DNA of 64,000 bases from Cryobacterium sp. (lineage in GTDB: Bacteria; Actinomycetota; Actinomycetes; Actinomycetales; Microbacteriaceae): NCBI RefSeq assembly GCF_025463825.1, contig NZ_JAODBG010000119.1, positions 1 through 64,000 of the forward strand, given 5' to 3'. Every line of letters begins with the position of its first letter. Position 1 is the first letter of the stretch. Below the pieces are notes generated by a model. That model was not told the origin of the DNA. It made no database searches and saw only the letters and a list, made by a program, of their open reading frames with translations. The position numbers and the translations under genes are program-made. Positions 53,526 through 62,407 of the stretch are shown here, piece by piece.

Positions 53526-54127
53526 TGCAGTTCTACTCCGACTTCGCCGCCCACCGCTCCCGCCAGATCGCGGTCGACCTGTTCGCCGTCGCGGCGATCG
53601 CCGCGTGGGTGTGCCTGGGCGCGATCGTCTACTCGCTCGTGATCGACCTCGCCCGGTTCGGTCGGCAGATGCAGTCCGCGGGGTCGGACTTCTCGAGCAC
53701 CATGACCGACATCGGCGACCAGCTCGGCGGGGTGCCGCTCATCGGCGGCGGCATCAGCGCCCCCTTCGAGGCGGCCAGCGGAGCGGGCGAAAGCCTGGAG
53801 GCGGCCGGGCGCAGCCAGCAGGAGGCGGTGCTGAACCTCGCTGTCGGCCTGGGCTGGGGAATCGCCGTGGTACCGGTCGGGACGATCCTGCTGTTCTGGC
53901 TCGTTGGCCGCCTGCGGTTCACCCGCAGGGCTGCCACCACCCGACGGCTGATCGGCGCCGGCGTCACCGTGGACATGCTCGCCCTCCGGGCCCTGACCAA
54001 CCAGAAACTGTCGGTGCTCGCCACCGTCGACGCCGACCCCGTCGCCGCCTGGCGGCGGGGCGACCCGACGGTCATGCGGTCGCTCGCGCAGCTGGAACTC
54101 AAGGCATCCGGCGTGCGCATCGGCTGA
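53525..54127 (+). CDS. Hypothetical membrane protein (200 aa)
   Basis: GTG 53525 gives a 200-aa protein with a helix near the N-terminus (LFAVAAIAAWVCLGAIVYSLVI), an extracytoplasmic Gly/Ser-rich loop and a second helix (GWGIAVVPVGTILLFWLVG), then a basic cytoplasmic tail (TNQKLSVLATVDADPVAAWR). The track ORF starts earlier in a shadow. Coupled to the preceding small gene. Function unknown. Confidence 0.62.
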   Translation: MQFYSDFAAHRSRQIAVDLFAVAAIAAWVCLGAIVYSLVIDLARFGRQMQSAGSDFSSTMTDIGDQLGGVPLIGGGISAPFEAASGAGESLEAAGRSQQEAVLNLAVGLGWGIAVVPVGTILLFWLVGRLRFTRRAATTRRLIGAGVTVDMLALRALTNQKLSVLATVDADPVAAWRRGDPTVMRSLAQLELKASGVRIG

Positions 54128-54264
54128 TCAGCACGCTGAACCCACGCCGCACACGGTAGTCGGGTTCATCCGTTCGGAGGATGCCTCCGGCGACCCGGGC
54201 CGCGACGATGGAATCACCGAACTCGCTCGAGCGCTCGGGTGTCGCTTGGCCGAGAGGATTCCTG

Positions 54265-54462
54265 ATGACCACCATCCTGCGCACCATTCCCGCACATTGC
54301 GGGCTCCGCCCCATCGTCATGACGGCCAGCCTCGTGGCCGTGCCGGTATGCAGCCACGGCCCCGCCGACCTGCCGCTCAGCGTGGACCGCGCACCCGCAC
54401 ATGCCCTCGACCGGATCGCCCTGTGGGCCGCCGATCCCGCCGTCGTCGGCCACGCCGCCTGA
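54265..54462 (+). CDS. Possible small protein (65 aa)
   Basis: ATG 54265, preceded by gagagg, gives MTTILRTIPAHCGLRPIVMT then a short Cys/Ala-rich sequence with two Cys and several His. No family recognised. The ribosome site is good but nothing else supports it; the rest of 54128-54484 looks empty. Confidence 0.3.
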   Translation: MTTILRTIPAHCGLRPIVMTASLVAVPVCSHGPADLPLSVDRAPAHALDRIALWAADPAVVGHAA

Positions 54463-54484
54463 GCCGCCCCACCCGCGGACCGGG

Positions 54485-54688
54485 TCAGCCGCCGAGCAGG
54501 AGCAGCAGGGTCTGATAGGTCACGTAGACCGGCCAGACGATCGCCTGCAGGAGACCCAGGATGACGCCCCAGAACGAGCCGTCCGACACCGAGATGAAGT
54601 AGATGGCCGCGCCCAGATAGGCCAGGAGGAAGAAGAACCCCCAGGACCCGTCCCGCACGATGACCCGGCCTCGCCCGTCCGTTGCCAT
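54485..54688 (-). CDS. Small membrane protein (67 aa)
   Basis: MATDGRGRVIVRDGSWGFFF starts a 67-aa protein with two hydrophobic helices (FLLAYLGAAIYFISV; FWGVILGLLQAIVWPVYVTY) and a LLLLLGG end. Similar two-helix proteins are common in actinobacteria; function unknown. aaagg lies upstream of ATG 54688. Confidence 0.65.
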   Translation of the reverse strand: MATDGRGRVIVRDGSWGFFFLLAYLGAAIYFISVSDGSFWGVILGLLQAIVWPVYVTYQTLLLLLGG

Positions 54689-54855
54689 GGGAGCCTTTCG
54701 CCTTGTGTCCCGGTGACCGCTTCTGGCGAACAGGCTAACCGCGGTTCTGGGAATGCGGAACCTCCCGCCACCTGCTCGCCGCCTGATCAGGCACTCTCGA
54801 CACGGAAGACGCCGGGCTGCTGGCGGCCGGGGCCTCCGCGGGCGAGGATGGTCCC

Positions 54856-55734
54856 ATGGTCGCCACCCTCGCCACACTCGCCCGGGAGCTCTACGGCCTC
54901 CAGCCCCAGGACTTCACGGCCGCCCGCAACGCCAGGGCTGCGGAGCTGAAGACTTCTGATGCCGCCCTCGCCAAACAGATCGCCGCCCTGCGGAAGCCAG
55001 CACCCGCGGCCTGGGTGGTGAACCTCCTCGCCCGGGAGGACACGGACGCCCTCACCGCGCTCCTCGACCTTGGCGAGCAGATGCGCACCGCGCAGGAGCA
55101 GCTTGACCGGGACGCGCTGCGGCGGCTCGGCGGAGAGCGCCGCGCCGCCGTCGCCGCCCTCACCCGGGCGGGTGCCGCGCGAGCCGCCGGCCTCGACCGC
55201 CCGCCCACCGCGGCCGTTCTCGGCGAGGTCGAGCAGACCCTGCTGGCCGGAACGTCGGATCCGGCGGCCGCCGGCGCGGTCGCCAGCGGACTGCTGGTCA
55301 AACCGTTGCACGCCGGCGGCTTCGACCCCGTAGACCTGGGCGACGCCGTCGCCGTGCCGACCACGGAGTCGTGGACCGCGTCGTCCGGCACCTCCCGTAC
55401 GTCCGCCCCGCCGGACCCCGTGCAACTCGCCGACGTCCGCCGCCGCAAGGAGGCCAGGCGGGAGGCGGAGCGGCTGGAGCGCGATGCGGAGGCCGCCGTC
55501 GCCGAGGTCGACGCCCTGGAGCGCCGGGCCCACCGGCTCGAGCTTCGCCGGACCAGCCTCGAGGCGGAGATCGCGGAGCTCCGGGAGCAGTTGGACACGG
55601 CCGAGGCTGCGCTCGCGGCCGTCACCGACGACGACAGCGCCCTGGCCGAGGCGCGCGCACGAGCTACCCGTGCCGCGGACGACGCCGGAAACCGCGCCCG
55701 CGACGCCCGCGCCGCCGTCGACGCCCTCGACTGA
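54856..55734 (+). CDS. Coiled-coil hypothetical protein (292 aa)
   Basis: A 292-aa protein. The N-terminal ~150 residues are helical with TLARELYGLQPQDFTAARNA and LRKPAPAAWVVNLLARE, a pattern I recall from conserved actinobacterial hypotheticals. Residues ~185-290 are a long heptad region (RRKEARREAERLERDAEAA, LRRTSLEAEIAELREQLDTA) predicted as coiled coil. It lies 54 bp upstream of the HerA-like ATPase gene on the same strand and may belong with it. Function unknown. Confidence 0.65.
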   Translation: MVATLATLARELYGLQPQDFTAARNARAAELKTSDAALAKQIAALRKPAPAAWVVNLLAREDTDALTALLDLGEQMRTAQEQLDRDALRRLGGERRAAVAALTRAGAARAAGLDRPPTAAVLGEVEQTLLAGTSDPAAAGAVASGLLVKPLHAGGFDPVDLGDAVAVPTTESWTASSGTSRTSAPPDPVQLADVRRRKEARREAERLERDAEAAVAEVDALERRAHRLELRRTSLEAEIAELREQLDTAEAALAAVTDDDSALAEARARATRAADDAGNRARDARAAVDALD

Positions 55735-55788
55735 GCCGAGGTGCTCGGCCCCTGCCGCCAGCCGATCGGCGGCGGCTAGGATACCGCC

Positions 55789-57659
55789 ATGACTCCCAGC
55801 GATGCGGTCGACGCGGTCAGCCGGCTCAAGGCGAAAGCGGATGCGGCCAAGGCCGCCGCGCTTCGTGCCCAGGCCGACGCTGAGGAGGCAGAAACCCCGC
55901 TGCGCCAGGCGGAGGAGGATGCACGCGCCGCATCCGCCGACACCCCTAGCCTCGAGCCGGTCCCGTCGGCCGGGTCGGCCCGCGCCGAACCCACCGGGAC
56001 GCCCGCCGCCGGGCCCCTCGACGACACACAGGTGGAGGCGATCCGGTCCGGCTACGCCTTCGACGGGCCGGCACTCGAGCTCGGCGCCCTCGTCAACGGC
56101 GCCGCCCGCCCCGACGTGCAGATCCGCATCCCGCTGGCCATGACCAACCGGCACGGGCTCGTCGCCGGCGCGACCGGCACCGGCAAGACCCGGACGCTCC
56201 AGCTGCTCGCCGAGCAGCTGTCGGCGCACGGGGTGCCGGTGTTCGCCGCCGACATCAAGGGCGACCTCTCCGGCATCGCCAGCGCCGGTACGTCCACCGA
56301 GAAACTGCTCGCCCGCACCTCCGCCCTCGGCCAGGACTGGGTCGGTACCGCCTCGCCCACGGAGTTCTTCTGCCTCGGCCGCATCGGCCACGGCGTCCCG
56401 ATCCGGGCCACCGTCGCCGGGTTCGGCCCGTTGCTGCTGAGCAAGGTCCTCGGCCTCAACGACACCCAGGAGTCCAGTCTGGGCCTGGTCTTCCACTACG
56501 CCGACGAGGCCTGGCAGCCGCTGCTGGACCTCACCGACCTGCGCGCCGTGCTCGGCTTCCTGATCAGCGACGACGGCAAGGGCGGGCTCACCGGCCTCGG
56601 CGGGCTCTCCAGCGCCACCGTCGGCGTCATCCTGCGCGAACTGATCACCTTCGCGGACCAGGGCGCCGACGTCTTCTTCGGTGAACCCGAGATCGACACC
56701 ACGGAATTCCTCGCCGTCACCGCCGACGGCCGCGGCCTGGTCAGCCTGCTCGAAGTGCCCGGGGTACAGGAGAGGCCGGCGCTGTATTCGACGTTCCTGA
56801 TGTGGCTGCTCGCCGACCTGTTCAACGACCTGCCCGAGGTGGGCGACCTGGACAAGCCCAAGCTGGTGTTGTTCTTCGACGAGGCGCACCTGTTGTTCCG
56901 GGACGCGTCCAAGGACTTCCTGGCCGCGATCACCCAGACCGTGCGGCTCATCCGCTCGAAGGGGGTCGGCATCTTCTTTGTCACCCAGACCCCGAAGGAC
57001 GTGCCCGGCGACGTGCTCGCCCAGTTGGGCTCGCGGGTGCAACACCAGCTGCGGGCGTTCACGCCGGATGACGCCAAGGCGCTCCGGGCGACGGTGTCGA
57101 CCTTTCCGCACTCCGGCTATGAACTCGATGAGGTACTCACCGGGCTCGGCATCGGTGAGGCCGTGGTCACGGTGATGAATGAGAAGGGCGCGCCCAGCCC
57201 GGTCGCCTGGACCCGGCTGCGGGCGCCGCGGGGGTCGATGGCGCCCACCCCCGCGGAACAGATCGAGGCCACCATCGCCGCGTCCCCGCTGCTGGCCCGC
57301 TACGGCGAGCCGGTCGACCGGGATTCCGCCCGGGAGATGCTGGCGGCCCGTCTGAAAGCGCGACCCGGGCTGCCGAAGCCGAGCAGCGGGCGATCGACCA
57401 GGCCAAGGCCGACGCCGAGCTCGCCAACCGGCAGGCGGCCGCGGATGCGCAACAGGCCAAGGCCCAGAAGAAGGCCGACGCCGACTATGAGCGGCTCCGG
57501 CGCCAGGCCGACACCGCCTCCCGCACCCGCACGCGCCCGCACCCGCGCGCCAAGCCGGAAAAGTCGGTGCTCGAGGAGGTGCTCGGCTCCCCCGCCACGA
57601 AGACCATCCTCACCGGCATCGTCACGGGCATCTTCGGTACCCGCCGCCGGCGCCGCTGA
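55789..57659 (+). pseudogene. HerA-like DUF853 ATPase, apparent frameshift
   Basis: The ORF from ATG 55789 encodes a DUF853/HerA-like ATPase: Walker A GATGTGKTRT, ADIKGDLSGIA, GGLSSATVGVILREL, Walker B LFFDEAHLLF and FVTQTPKDVPGDVLAQLGSR. After ARLKA (57360) the frame becomes Pro/Arg-rich nonsense, while the next frame (position 57363 onward) reads AEAEQRAIDQAKADAELANR and ends LEEVLGSPATKTILTG...GIFGTRRRRR at 57659, the expected C-terminus. One missing base near 57336-57363 would restore it. The family is probably a DNA-motor-like ATPase of uncertain role. TAGGAT lies six bases before ATG. Confidence 0.82.
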
Positions 57660-57671
57660 GCGCCGCGGCAC

Positions 57672-58487
57672 CTGGGTCGGCCGGCCCGTCACCGTCTGCT
57701 GGACGGCCTCCTCCTCACCAGCGCCCATGTGGTTGCCGGCGCCGACATCGTCAACGTCGGATTCGCCGACGGCACCAGCACCCGCGCCGACGTGGCCGGT
57801 CGCGACCCGCTCTCGGACCTGGCGGTGTTGCACGCCCGCGGTGCCACGCCGCATCCGGTGGAGCTCGGCGACGCAGCGCACCTGCGGGTCGGCCAGGTGG
57901 TGGTGGCGCTGGGCAACCCGCTCGGGCTGGCCGGCAGCGTCACCGCCGGCATCGCGTCGGCGCTCGCCCGGTCGCTGCCCACCCGGTCCGGGCGGGTGAT
58001 CGACGAGGTCATCCAGACCGACGCCGCCCTCAACCCGGGCAACAGCGGTGGCGTGCTCGCGGACAGCTCCGGGCGGATGGTCGGCGTCAACACCGCCCTG
58101 GCCGGGATCGGGGTGGGCATGGCGGTGCCGATCAACGCCACCACTCGGGAGATCATCACCGCGCTGATGACTCGGGGGCGGATGCGCCGCGCCTGGCTGG
58201 GCATCGCCGGCGCCCAGGTGCCGCTGGCGCCCGCCCTCGCCACCCGGATCGGCTCCCCCACCGGCCTGCAGGTCGCCGCCGTGGCGCCGGGCAGCCCGGC
58301 GGCCGAGGCGGGGCTGCTGCGCGGCGACATCGTGGTGGCACTCGCCGGCCAGCCGGTGGTCACGGCCACCGCGGTGCAGAAGCTGATGGTGGAGACCGCC
58401 ATCGACAAGCCCATCGAGATCACCGTGTGGCGAAACGGCGCCCTGGTCGACGCCATCACGGTGCCGCGGGAGCTCCAGGAGCCCTGA
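57672..58487 (+). pseudogene. HtrA/DegP-like S1C protease, N-terminally truncated
   Basis: The protease domain is recognisable: LLLTSAHVVAGAD with the catalytic His, PLSDLAVLHARG with Asp, NPGNSGGVLADSSGR with Ser, then a PDZ domain (VAPGSPAAEAGLLRGDIVVA). The track starts at GTG 57729, which excludes the His; upstream in frame only CTG codons are available back to the helicase stop at 57657. Signal/anchor and N-terminal strand are missing, so it may be decayed or its start lost by an indel. Triad residues themselves are intact. Confidence 0.65.
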
Positions 58488-58527
58488 ACCGGACGAGCCG
58501 ATCGAGCCGGCGGCTCGGTCGGGTGGA

Positions 58528-58800
58528 TCAGGCGGCGGCGAACCGCTTCGCCGACCGCTCCTTGGCCTTCGCGGCCTCGACCTCCCGGTTCTTCGGCGGC
58601 GCGGACGTCACCAGGTCCGCCAGCAGGTGCCGCGAGATGTGGGCGATCTCCTCGACGGCCCGGTTGAAGGCCGCTTCGTTCGCCTTCGATGGTTTCGTCG
58701 AGCCGCTGATCTTGCGCACGAACTGCAGCGACGCCGCGTACACCTCATCGTCGGTGGCGGCCGGTTGGAAATTGTGGAGTTGATGAATGTTCCGACACAT
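58528..58800 (-). CDS. DUF2277 family protein
   Basis: MCRNIHQLHNFQPAATDDEV is the DUF2277 signature and VRKISGSTKPSKANEAAFNR its second block. The 90-aa protein ends in a Lys/Ala-rich tail. Start ATG 58800 rather than the track's earlier one, because MCRNI begins the family. Function unknown; often near DNA-related genes in actinobacteria (recollection). Confidence 0.85.
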   Translation of the reverse strand: MCRNIHQLHNFQPAATDDEVYAASLQFVRKISGSTKPSKANEAAFNRAVEEIAHISRHLLADLVTSAPPKNREVEAAKAKERSAKRFAAA

Positions 58801-58914
58801 ATTTCGAGGGTACCCAGCCGGATGCATCCGGGGAACCGGCAATCTTGGCTATTGTGCGACCGGCGCACATCCCGCTACGGTGTTGCCTACGCCATCAGAC
58901 GAAAGGAGCCCAGC

Positions 58915-58983
58915 GTGTTCATCCAGAAGAGTGCAATTGCATCCCTCACCACCGTCGGCTTCGTCGGCGTCTTCACCGCCTGA
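58915..58983 (+). CDS. Possible 22-aa hydrophobic mini-protein
   Basis: GTG 58915, preceded by gaaaggag at ideal distance, opens VFIQKSAIASLTTVGFVGVF and stops at TGA 58981. Hydrophobic and compatible with a membrane peptide. It is followed by a CCACCG/CGGTGG hairpin (59002-59020). Strong ribosome site but too short for confidence. Confidence 0.45.
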   Translation: MFIQKSAIASLTTVGFVGVFTA

Positions 58984-59218
58984 TCGTCCGGTAGCTCACG
59001 CCCACCGGTCCAGACGGTGGTGACGCTCTCGAAGCCGGACCAGGCAGCGGCTGCACGCTAGTGCTCGCGGCCCTCGGTCATCCACCCGCCAGCGGTGCGC
59101 GTTCCCGCGCCTCGCTTCCCGCCGTCCTGTGCGGCCACCCCTCATTCGGCGATCCCGAACGCGCTCTGCGAGCGCCCGGTTTCGCGACCCGTTTTGCACC
59201 TTCCAGAAGGAAACCACC

Positions 59219-59485
59219 ATGAATACCCGTTTGGCGCCCACGACCGGTCGCCAGGACCACCCGCCCCAACCCGACCGCGCTCCCGAGCCGCACCCCGTGC
59301 GCCGCGTGGGCGTCCTCGACCGCGCGGCCATGCACCTCGGCCTCGCCCTCATCCACTGGGGCCGCAGGCCCGTTCGGCAGCGCCGCGAACGCCCCGTTTT
59401 CGCCCCGGAGTCCATCCAAGCCCGCCGCGAACTGGACCGAGTGCGGGACCAGTACCTGGTCCTGAAGCTCACCCAGTTCCGGTGA
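59219..59485 (+). CDS. Small Arg-rich hypothetical protein (88 aa)
   Basis: ATG 59219, preceded by agaagga, begins MNTRLAPTTGRQDHPPQ and contains MHLGLALIHWGRR, then a basic stretch and a C-terminal helix ending VRDQYLVLKLTQFR. No family recognised. The track start 30 codons upstream is a shadow. Confidence 0.6.
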   Translation: MNTRLAPTTGRQDHPPQPDRAPEPHPVRRVGVLDRAAMHLGLALIHWGRRPVRQRRERPVFAPESIQARRELDRVRDQYLVLKLTQFR

Positions 59486-59516
59486 GCTTCACCCCGAAGC
59501 GCGCGCCTGAACGATT

Positions 59517-59576
59517 CGCGGGTGCGGCGCCGCTACGCGGGTGGCGCGCCACCCGCGTAGCGGCACCTGACCCGCG
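59517..59576. terminator. 60-bp near-palindrome with perfect 36-bp core
   Basis: 59529-59564 is a perfect palindrome, GCCGCTACGCGGGTGGCG followed by its exact reverse complement, flanked by CGCGGGT (59517-59523) and ACCCGCG (59570-59576). It lies between convergent genes (59485 and 59604), so a bidirectional terminator is likely; a cruciform is also possible. Confidence 0.65.
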
Positions 59577-59603
59577 TACCGCCCTGCCGGGACCTGGTCG
59601 TGC

Positions 59604-60587
59604 TCAGCCGTCCAGAGCCGCGCGCCACTGCTCAAGCAGGCGGGCGACGGCCCGGCTGTGCGCCCACGGCACCTCGGGCGCTTCGGTGCGGCCCTGGGCG
59701 AGGGCCAGCGAGACCGCGTCGGCCTCAGCGGCGAACGGATCGACCGTCGGCAGCTCGATGTCGACGTCGCGGCCGTCCGCGTGCAGGATGAAGGAGGCCG
59801 CAGAGGACTCTCGGCTGCCGAACGAGTCGGTCAGTTCGAGGGTCGCGTTGGCGCCGGTGACCGATCCGGAGCGCGGCAGCTCCGCGGCGATGGCGCACGC
59901 CACGTCAGCGCTGAACCCGGCCGCCGTGATGGTCGCGCGCGCCTGCTCGTCCACCCCGGTGTCCCCGATGGTGCCGGTCGCGTCGGTCACGCTGAGGTCG
60001 GCCAGGTCGACGCCGGCGGCCGCGGCAAGCCCCACGGCGAGGGCGACGGGGTACCCGCCCACGTCCAGGATCGCCCCGCCGGCCAGCGCCGGGTCGAACA
60101 GGCGCCCGGATCGTTGCACGGCCGCGAACCCGAACGACGCCACGACGTGCAACGGACCGACCAGCTGGGGATCGGCGACGGCGGCGTCGAGGGAACGGGC
60201 GAACGGACCGAACCGGTGCTTGTAGGCTTCCACGAACGGCAACCCGGCGGCCGCCGCGCGGGCGAGGATCGGCTCCAGTTCGGCAGCGGTGGGCGTGACC
60301 GGCTTCTCGCACAGGACCGCCTTTCCGGCGTCGAGCGCGGCGAGGGCCAGCTCGGCGTGGGCGGTGTTCACGGTGGCGATGTACACAGCGTCGACGTCGT
60401 CCCGGGCGAGGATCTCCGCGTATGTTCCGCTGACCGCGGCACCGTGCTCGGCGGCGAACGCGGCGGCCCGCTCCGGGTTGGTGCTGCCGACGGCGTGCAG
60501 CACCCCGTGCGCCGACCCGGGTAACGCTCGCGCGAACCATCCGCCGATTTCGCCCGGACCCAGGATCGCCCACCGTGTAGTTGTCAT
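59604..60587 (-). CDS. Gfo/Idh/MocA-family oxidoreductase
   Basis: A 327-aa NAD(P)-dependent dehydrogenase: Rossmann start RWAILGPGEIGGWFARAL, AVYIATVNTAHAELALAAL, and the catalytic block VLCEKPVTPT with Lys. YKHRFGPFARSLDAAV and GGAILDVGGYPVALAVG follow. Typical substrates are sugars or inositols; unknown here. Start MTTTRWAI at 60587 with TACCGT six bases upstream (leaderless type). The gene is convergent with the 88-aa gene. Confidence 0.88.
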   Translation of the reverse strand: MTTTRWAILGPGEIGGWFARALPGSAHGVLHAVGSTNPERAAAFAAEHGAAVSGTYAEILARDDVDAVYIATVNTAHAELALAALDAGKAVLCEKPVTPTAAELEPILARAAAAGLPFVEAYKHRFGPFARSLDAAVADPQLVGPLHVVASFGFAAVQRSGRLFDPALAGGAILDVGGYPVALAVGLAAAAGVDLADLSVTDATGTIGDTGVDEQARATITAAGFSADVACAIAAELPRSGSVTGANATLELTDSFGSRESSAASFILHADGRDVDIELPTVDPFAAEADAVSLALAQGRTEAPEVPWAHSRAVARLLEQWRAALDG

Positions 60588-60644
60588 ATCTCGACGGTAC
60601 CAACCCGGTGCCCCGCGGATGACGGGCACGCCGACCCCGAACCG

Positions 60645-61130
60645 GTGGCAGACTGTGCGCACCCCGTGCTGCGCACACCCGATACCGGAAAGACGCGCTC
60701 GGTGACCACACTGTCACCGCGGCTGGCCGCCGTCGTGCAGGCGCTGCCCCTGCGACCCGGACTTCGGGTCTTGGAGATCGGCGGCGCTCCCGGTGCCGCG
60801 GCCCGTGCCGTCGCGCACCTCCTCGGCCAGGGCCACATCCTCGTGATCGACCGCTCCGCCGCCGGTGTCGCGCAGATCATCCGGACCGCCGGACTGGAGA
60901 TCGCGGCAGGAACCCTCGGTGCGCGGCAGGTGGCCGCGGAGGATTTCGAGCTGCTACCCGGGGAAGCCCCGTTCGACCTGGCCTTCGCGATCCGGGTCGG
61001 CGCCTTCGACGGCCGGCATCCGCTGGCGGGCATCGCAGCGACCAAACGCATCGCTGCGGCGCTCAACCCGTCGGGCCGGTTCTTCATCGACGGCGGCGAC
61101 CCGCTGCGGGAGATTGAGCTGCCGCGCTGA
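60645..61130 (+). CDS. Class-I SAM-dependent methyltransferase
   Basis: A small (about 160-aa) methyltransferase-like protein: motif I LRVLEIGGAPGAAARAVA, ILVIDRS (acidic residue for ribose), and FDLAFAIRVGAFDG as motif IV region. Its C-terminus is short. GTG 60645 or GTG 60702 (VTTLSPRLAAV) could be the start. It lacks most variable C-terminal strands, so substrate cannot be judged. Confidence 0.7.
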   Translation: MADCAHPVLRTPDTGKTRSVTTLSPRLAAVVQALPLRPGLRVLEIGGAPGAAARAVAHLLGQGHILVIDRSAAGVAQIIRTAGLEIAAGTLGARQVAAEDFELLPGEAPFDLAFAIRVGAFDGRHPLAGIAATKRIAAALNPSGRFFIDGGDPLREIELPR

Positions 61131-61145
61131 GACGGATGCCTGGGG

Positions 61146-61217
61146 TGCCCCTGGAGGGACTCGAACCCCCAACCCTTTCCTTAGGACGGAACTGCTCTTC
61201 CATTGAGCTACAGAGGC
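61146..61217 (-). tRNA. tRNA-Arg (CCT anticodon)
   Basis: The minus strand reads GCCTCTGTAGCTCAATGGAA, an anticodon loop GTCCTAA (anticodon CCT, reading AGG), a T arm GGGGG TTCGAGT CCCTC and acceptor CAGGGGC with discriminator A. Stems pair with a few wobbles; the anticodon stem has one G-A closing pair. CCA is not encoded (ACCC follows). Length 72 nt. Confidence 0.92.
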
Positions 61218-61242
61218 TGACCGGGAAAGTTTAGCCGGAACT

Positions 61243-62283
61243 CTAGGACGGCGGGTACAGGAAGAGCTTCACGGCGCTGATCGGCACCGTGCGGGTGTGA
61301 TAGGCGTGCGAACCCATCCAGTTGTACTCCTCGAGCACGACGGTGCCGTCGCCGGGCACCAACTGCACATAGGCCACGTGGTTGTAGTTGAAGGTGGCGA
61401 CGGCACCCACGACGGGCGTGGTTCCGGTGGGCCGGCCCTTGGCCGCCCAGTTACGTGCCCAGGCGTCGCCGTTGCCGCCGCCGGGTGTCAGGTTCCCCCA
61501 GGTCCACTTCCACGGGCTGCCCGAAGCGCCGGCATCGCGGTTCAGTCGCCACGCCACGAAGTCCACGCACTCCCGGTAGTAGTAACCGAGGGGCGAGAGC
61601 CCGCCGCCCTGGTCATCCGTCGCCGCGGTCGGCCACGGGTAGTCGTCGCCTTCGGCGCGAATGCCGTACACGGCGAAGCCGGCGGCAGCCGAGCGTTCGG
61701 CCGCATCCTCGGCCAGTCGGCGAGCCTCGATCTCGTCGATCTCGGCCTGACTCGTCGAGCTGAAGGCGTCGCCCACGATGCTCACTGCCACGGCGGCGGC
61801 AGCCACGGAGACCCGCTGGGCCTCACCGGACGGCTGGGCCGTGATCGCCGTCGACCCGCCCTGCGGGGCGAATGCGTACGCCGGCAGTGCTGTGGTCAGG
61901 AAAATCGCCGGGATCGCGAGCAGGGTCACCATCTTCGCGAGTGGCTTCCGACTCGCGCGTCGGCGAGCGGCGGCGGGCGGCCGGGAATCGAGAGGAGGGA
62001 GTGTCGAACGGGTCCGCGGGCGGGCCGGGCGGGCGGGCGGCCGGCGGACGCGGGCGGCTGCGTCGGGCGTGATCGCGGGCACCGCGGTTCCGACCACGAC
62101 GGCCAGGTCCGGGGACACGGACGCGATCGGCGTCGGCGGCACGGGTACAGGCACCGGCGCCAGGGCGGACGGTTCCACGGTTTCAGCGGCGAGGGCTTCG
62201 GCTTCGCGGCGGGCGCGCAACTCACGGCGCGTGGGAAGCGCGCCGTCGCCCTCGGGCGAACCGGCTGGGCCGGAAAAAGTCAC
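61243..62283 (-). CDS. CHAP-domain cell-wall hydrolase, anchored
   Basis: A 346-aa protein with a ~115-residue cytoplasmic Pro/Arg-rich N-terminus, a transmembrane helix ending ALPAYAFAP, a linker (FSSTSQAEIDEIEARR), and a C-terminal CHAP amidase/endopeptidase domain (RECVDFVAWRLN with catalytic Cys; NHVAYVQLV with His). It presumably cleaves peptidoglycan outside the cell. GTG start with aaagga upstream. The design parallels the NlpC/P60 protein at 63275. Confidence 0.87.
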   Translation of the reverse strand: MTFSGPAGSPEGDGALPTRRELRARREAEALAAETVEPSALAPVPVPVPPTPIASVSPDLAVVVGTAVPAITPDAAARVRRPPARPARPRTRSTLPPLDSRPPAAARRRASRKPLAKMVTLLAIPAIFLTTALPAYAFAPQGGSTAITAQPSGEAQRVSVAAAAVAVSIVGDAFSSTSQAEIDEIEARRLAEDAAERSAAAGFAVYGIRAEGDDYPWPTAATDDQGGGLSPLGYYYRECVDFVAWRLNRDAGASGSPWKWTWGNLTPGGGNGDAWARNWAAKGRPTGTTPVVGAVATFNYNHVAYVQLVPGDGTVVLEEYNWMGSHAYHTRTVPISAVKLFLYPPS

Positions 62284-62407
62284 AGATATTCCTTTAGACG
62301 GCCAAAACCGGGAGGGGACTTTCCAACCTTAACTGATGCGGGCCGCTCCTGTCGCATTGAGCGTTACGTTTTCGTGACATTGGTGCGACATCCGCGCGAC
62401 TATCTGG

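Noticed and set aside
57351-57366. Programmed -1 frameshift in the DUF853 gene
   Set aside because: The AAAG string is not in a slippery heptamer aligned with the zero frame, and no downstream stem was convincing; a plain one-base indel explains it better.
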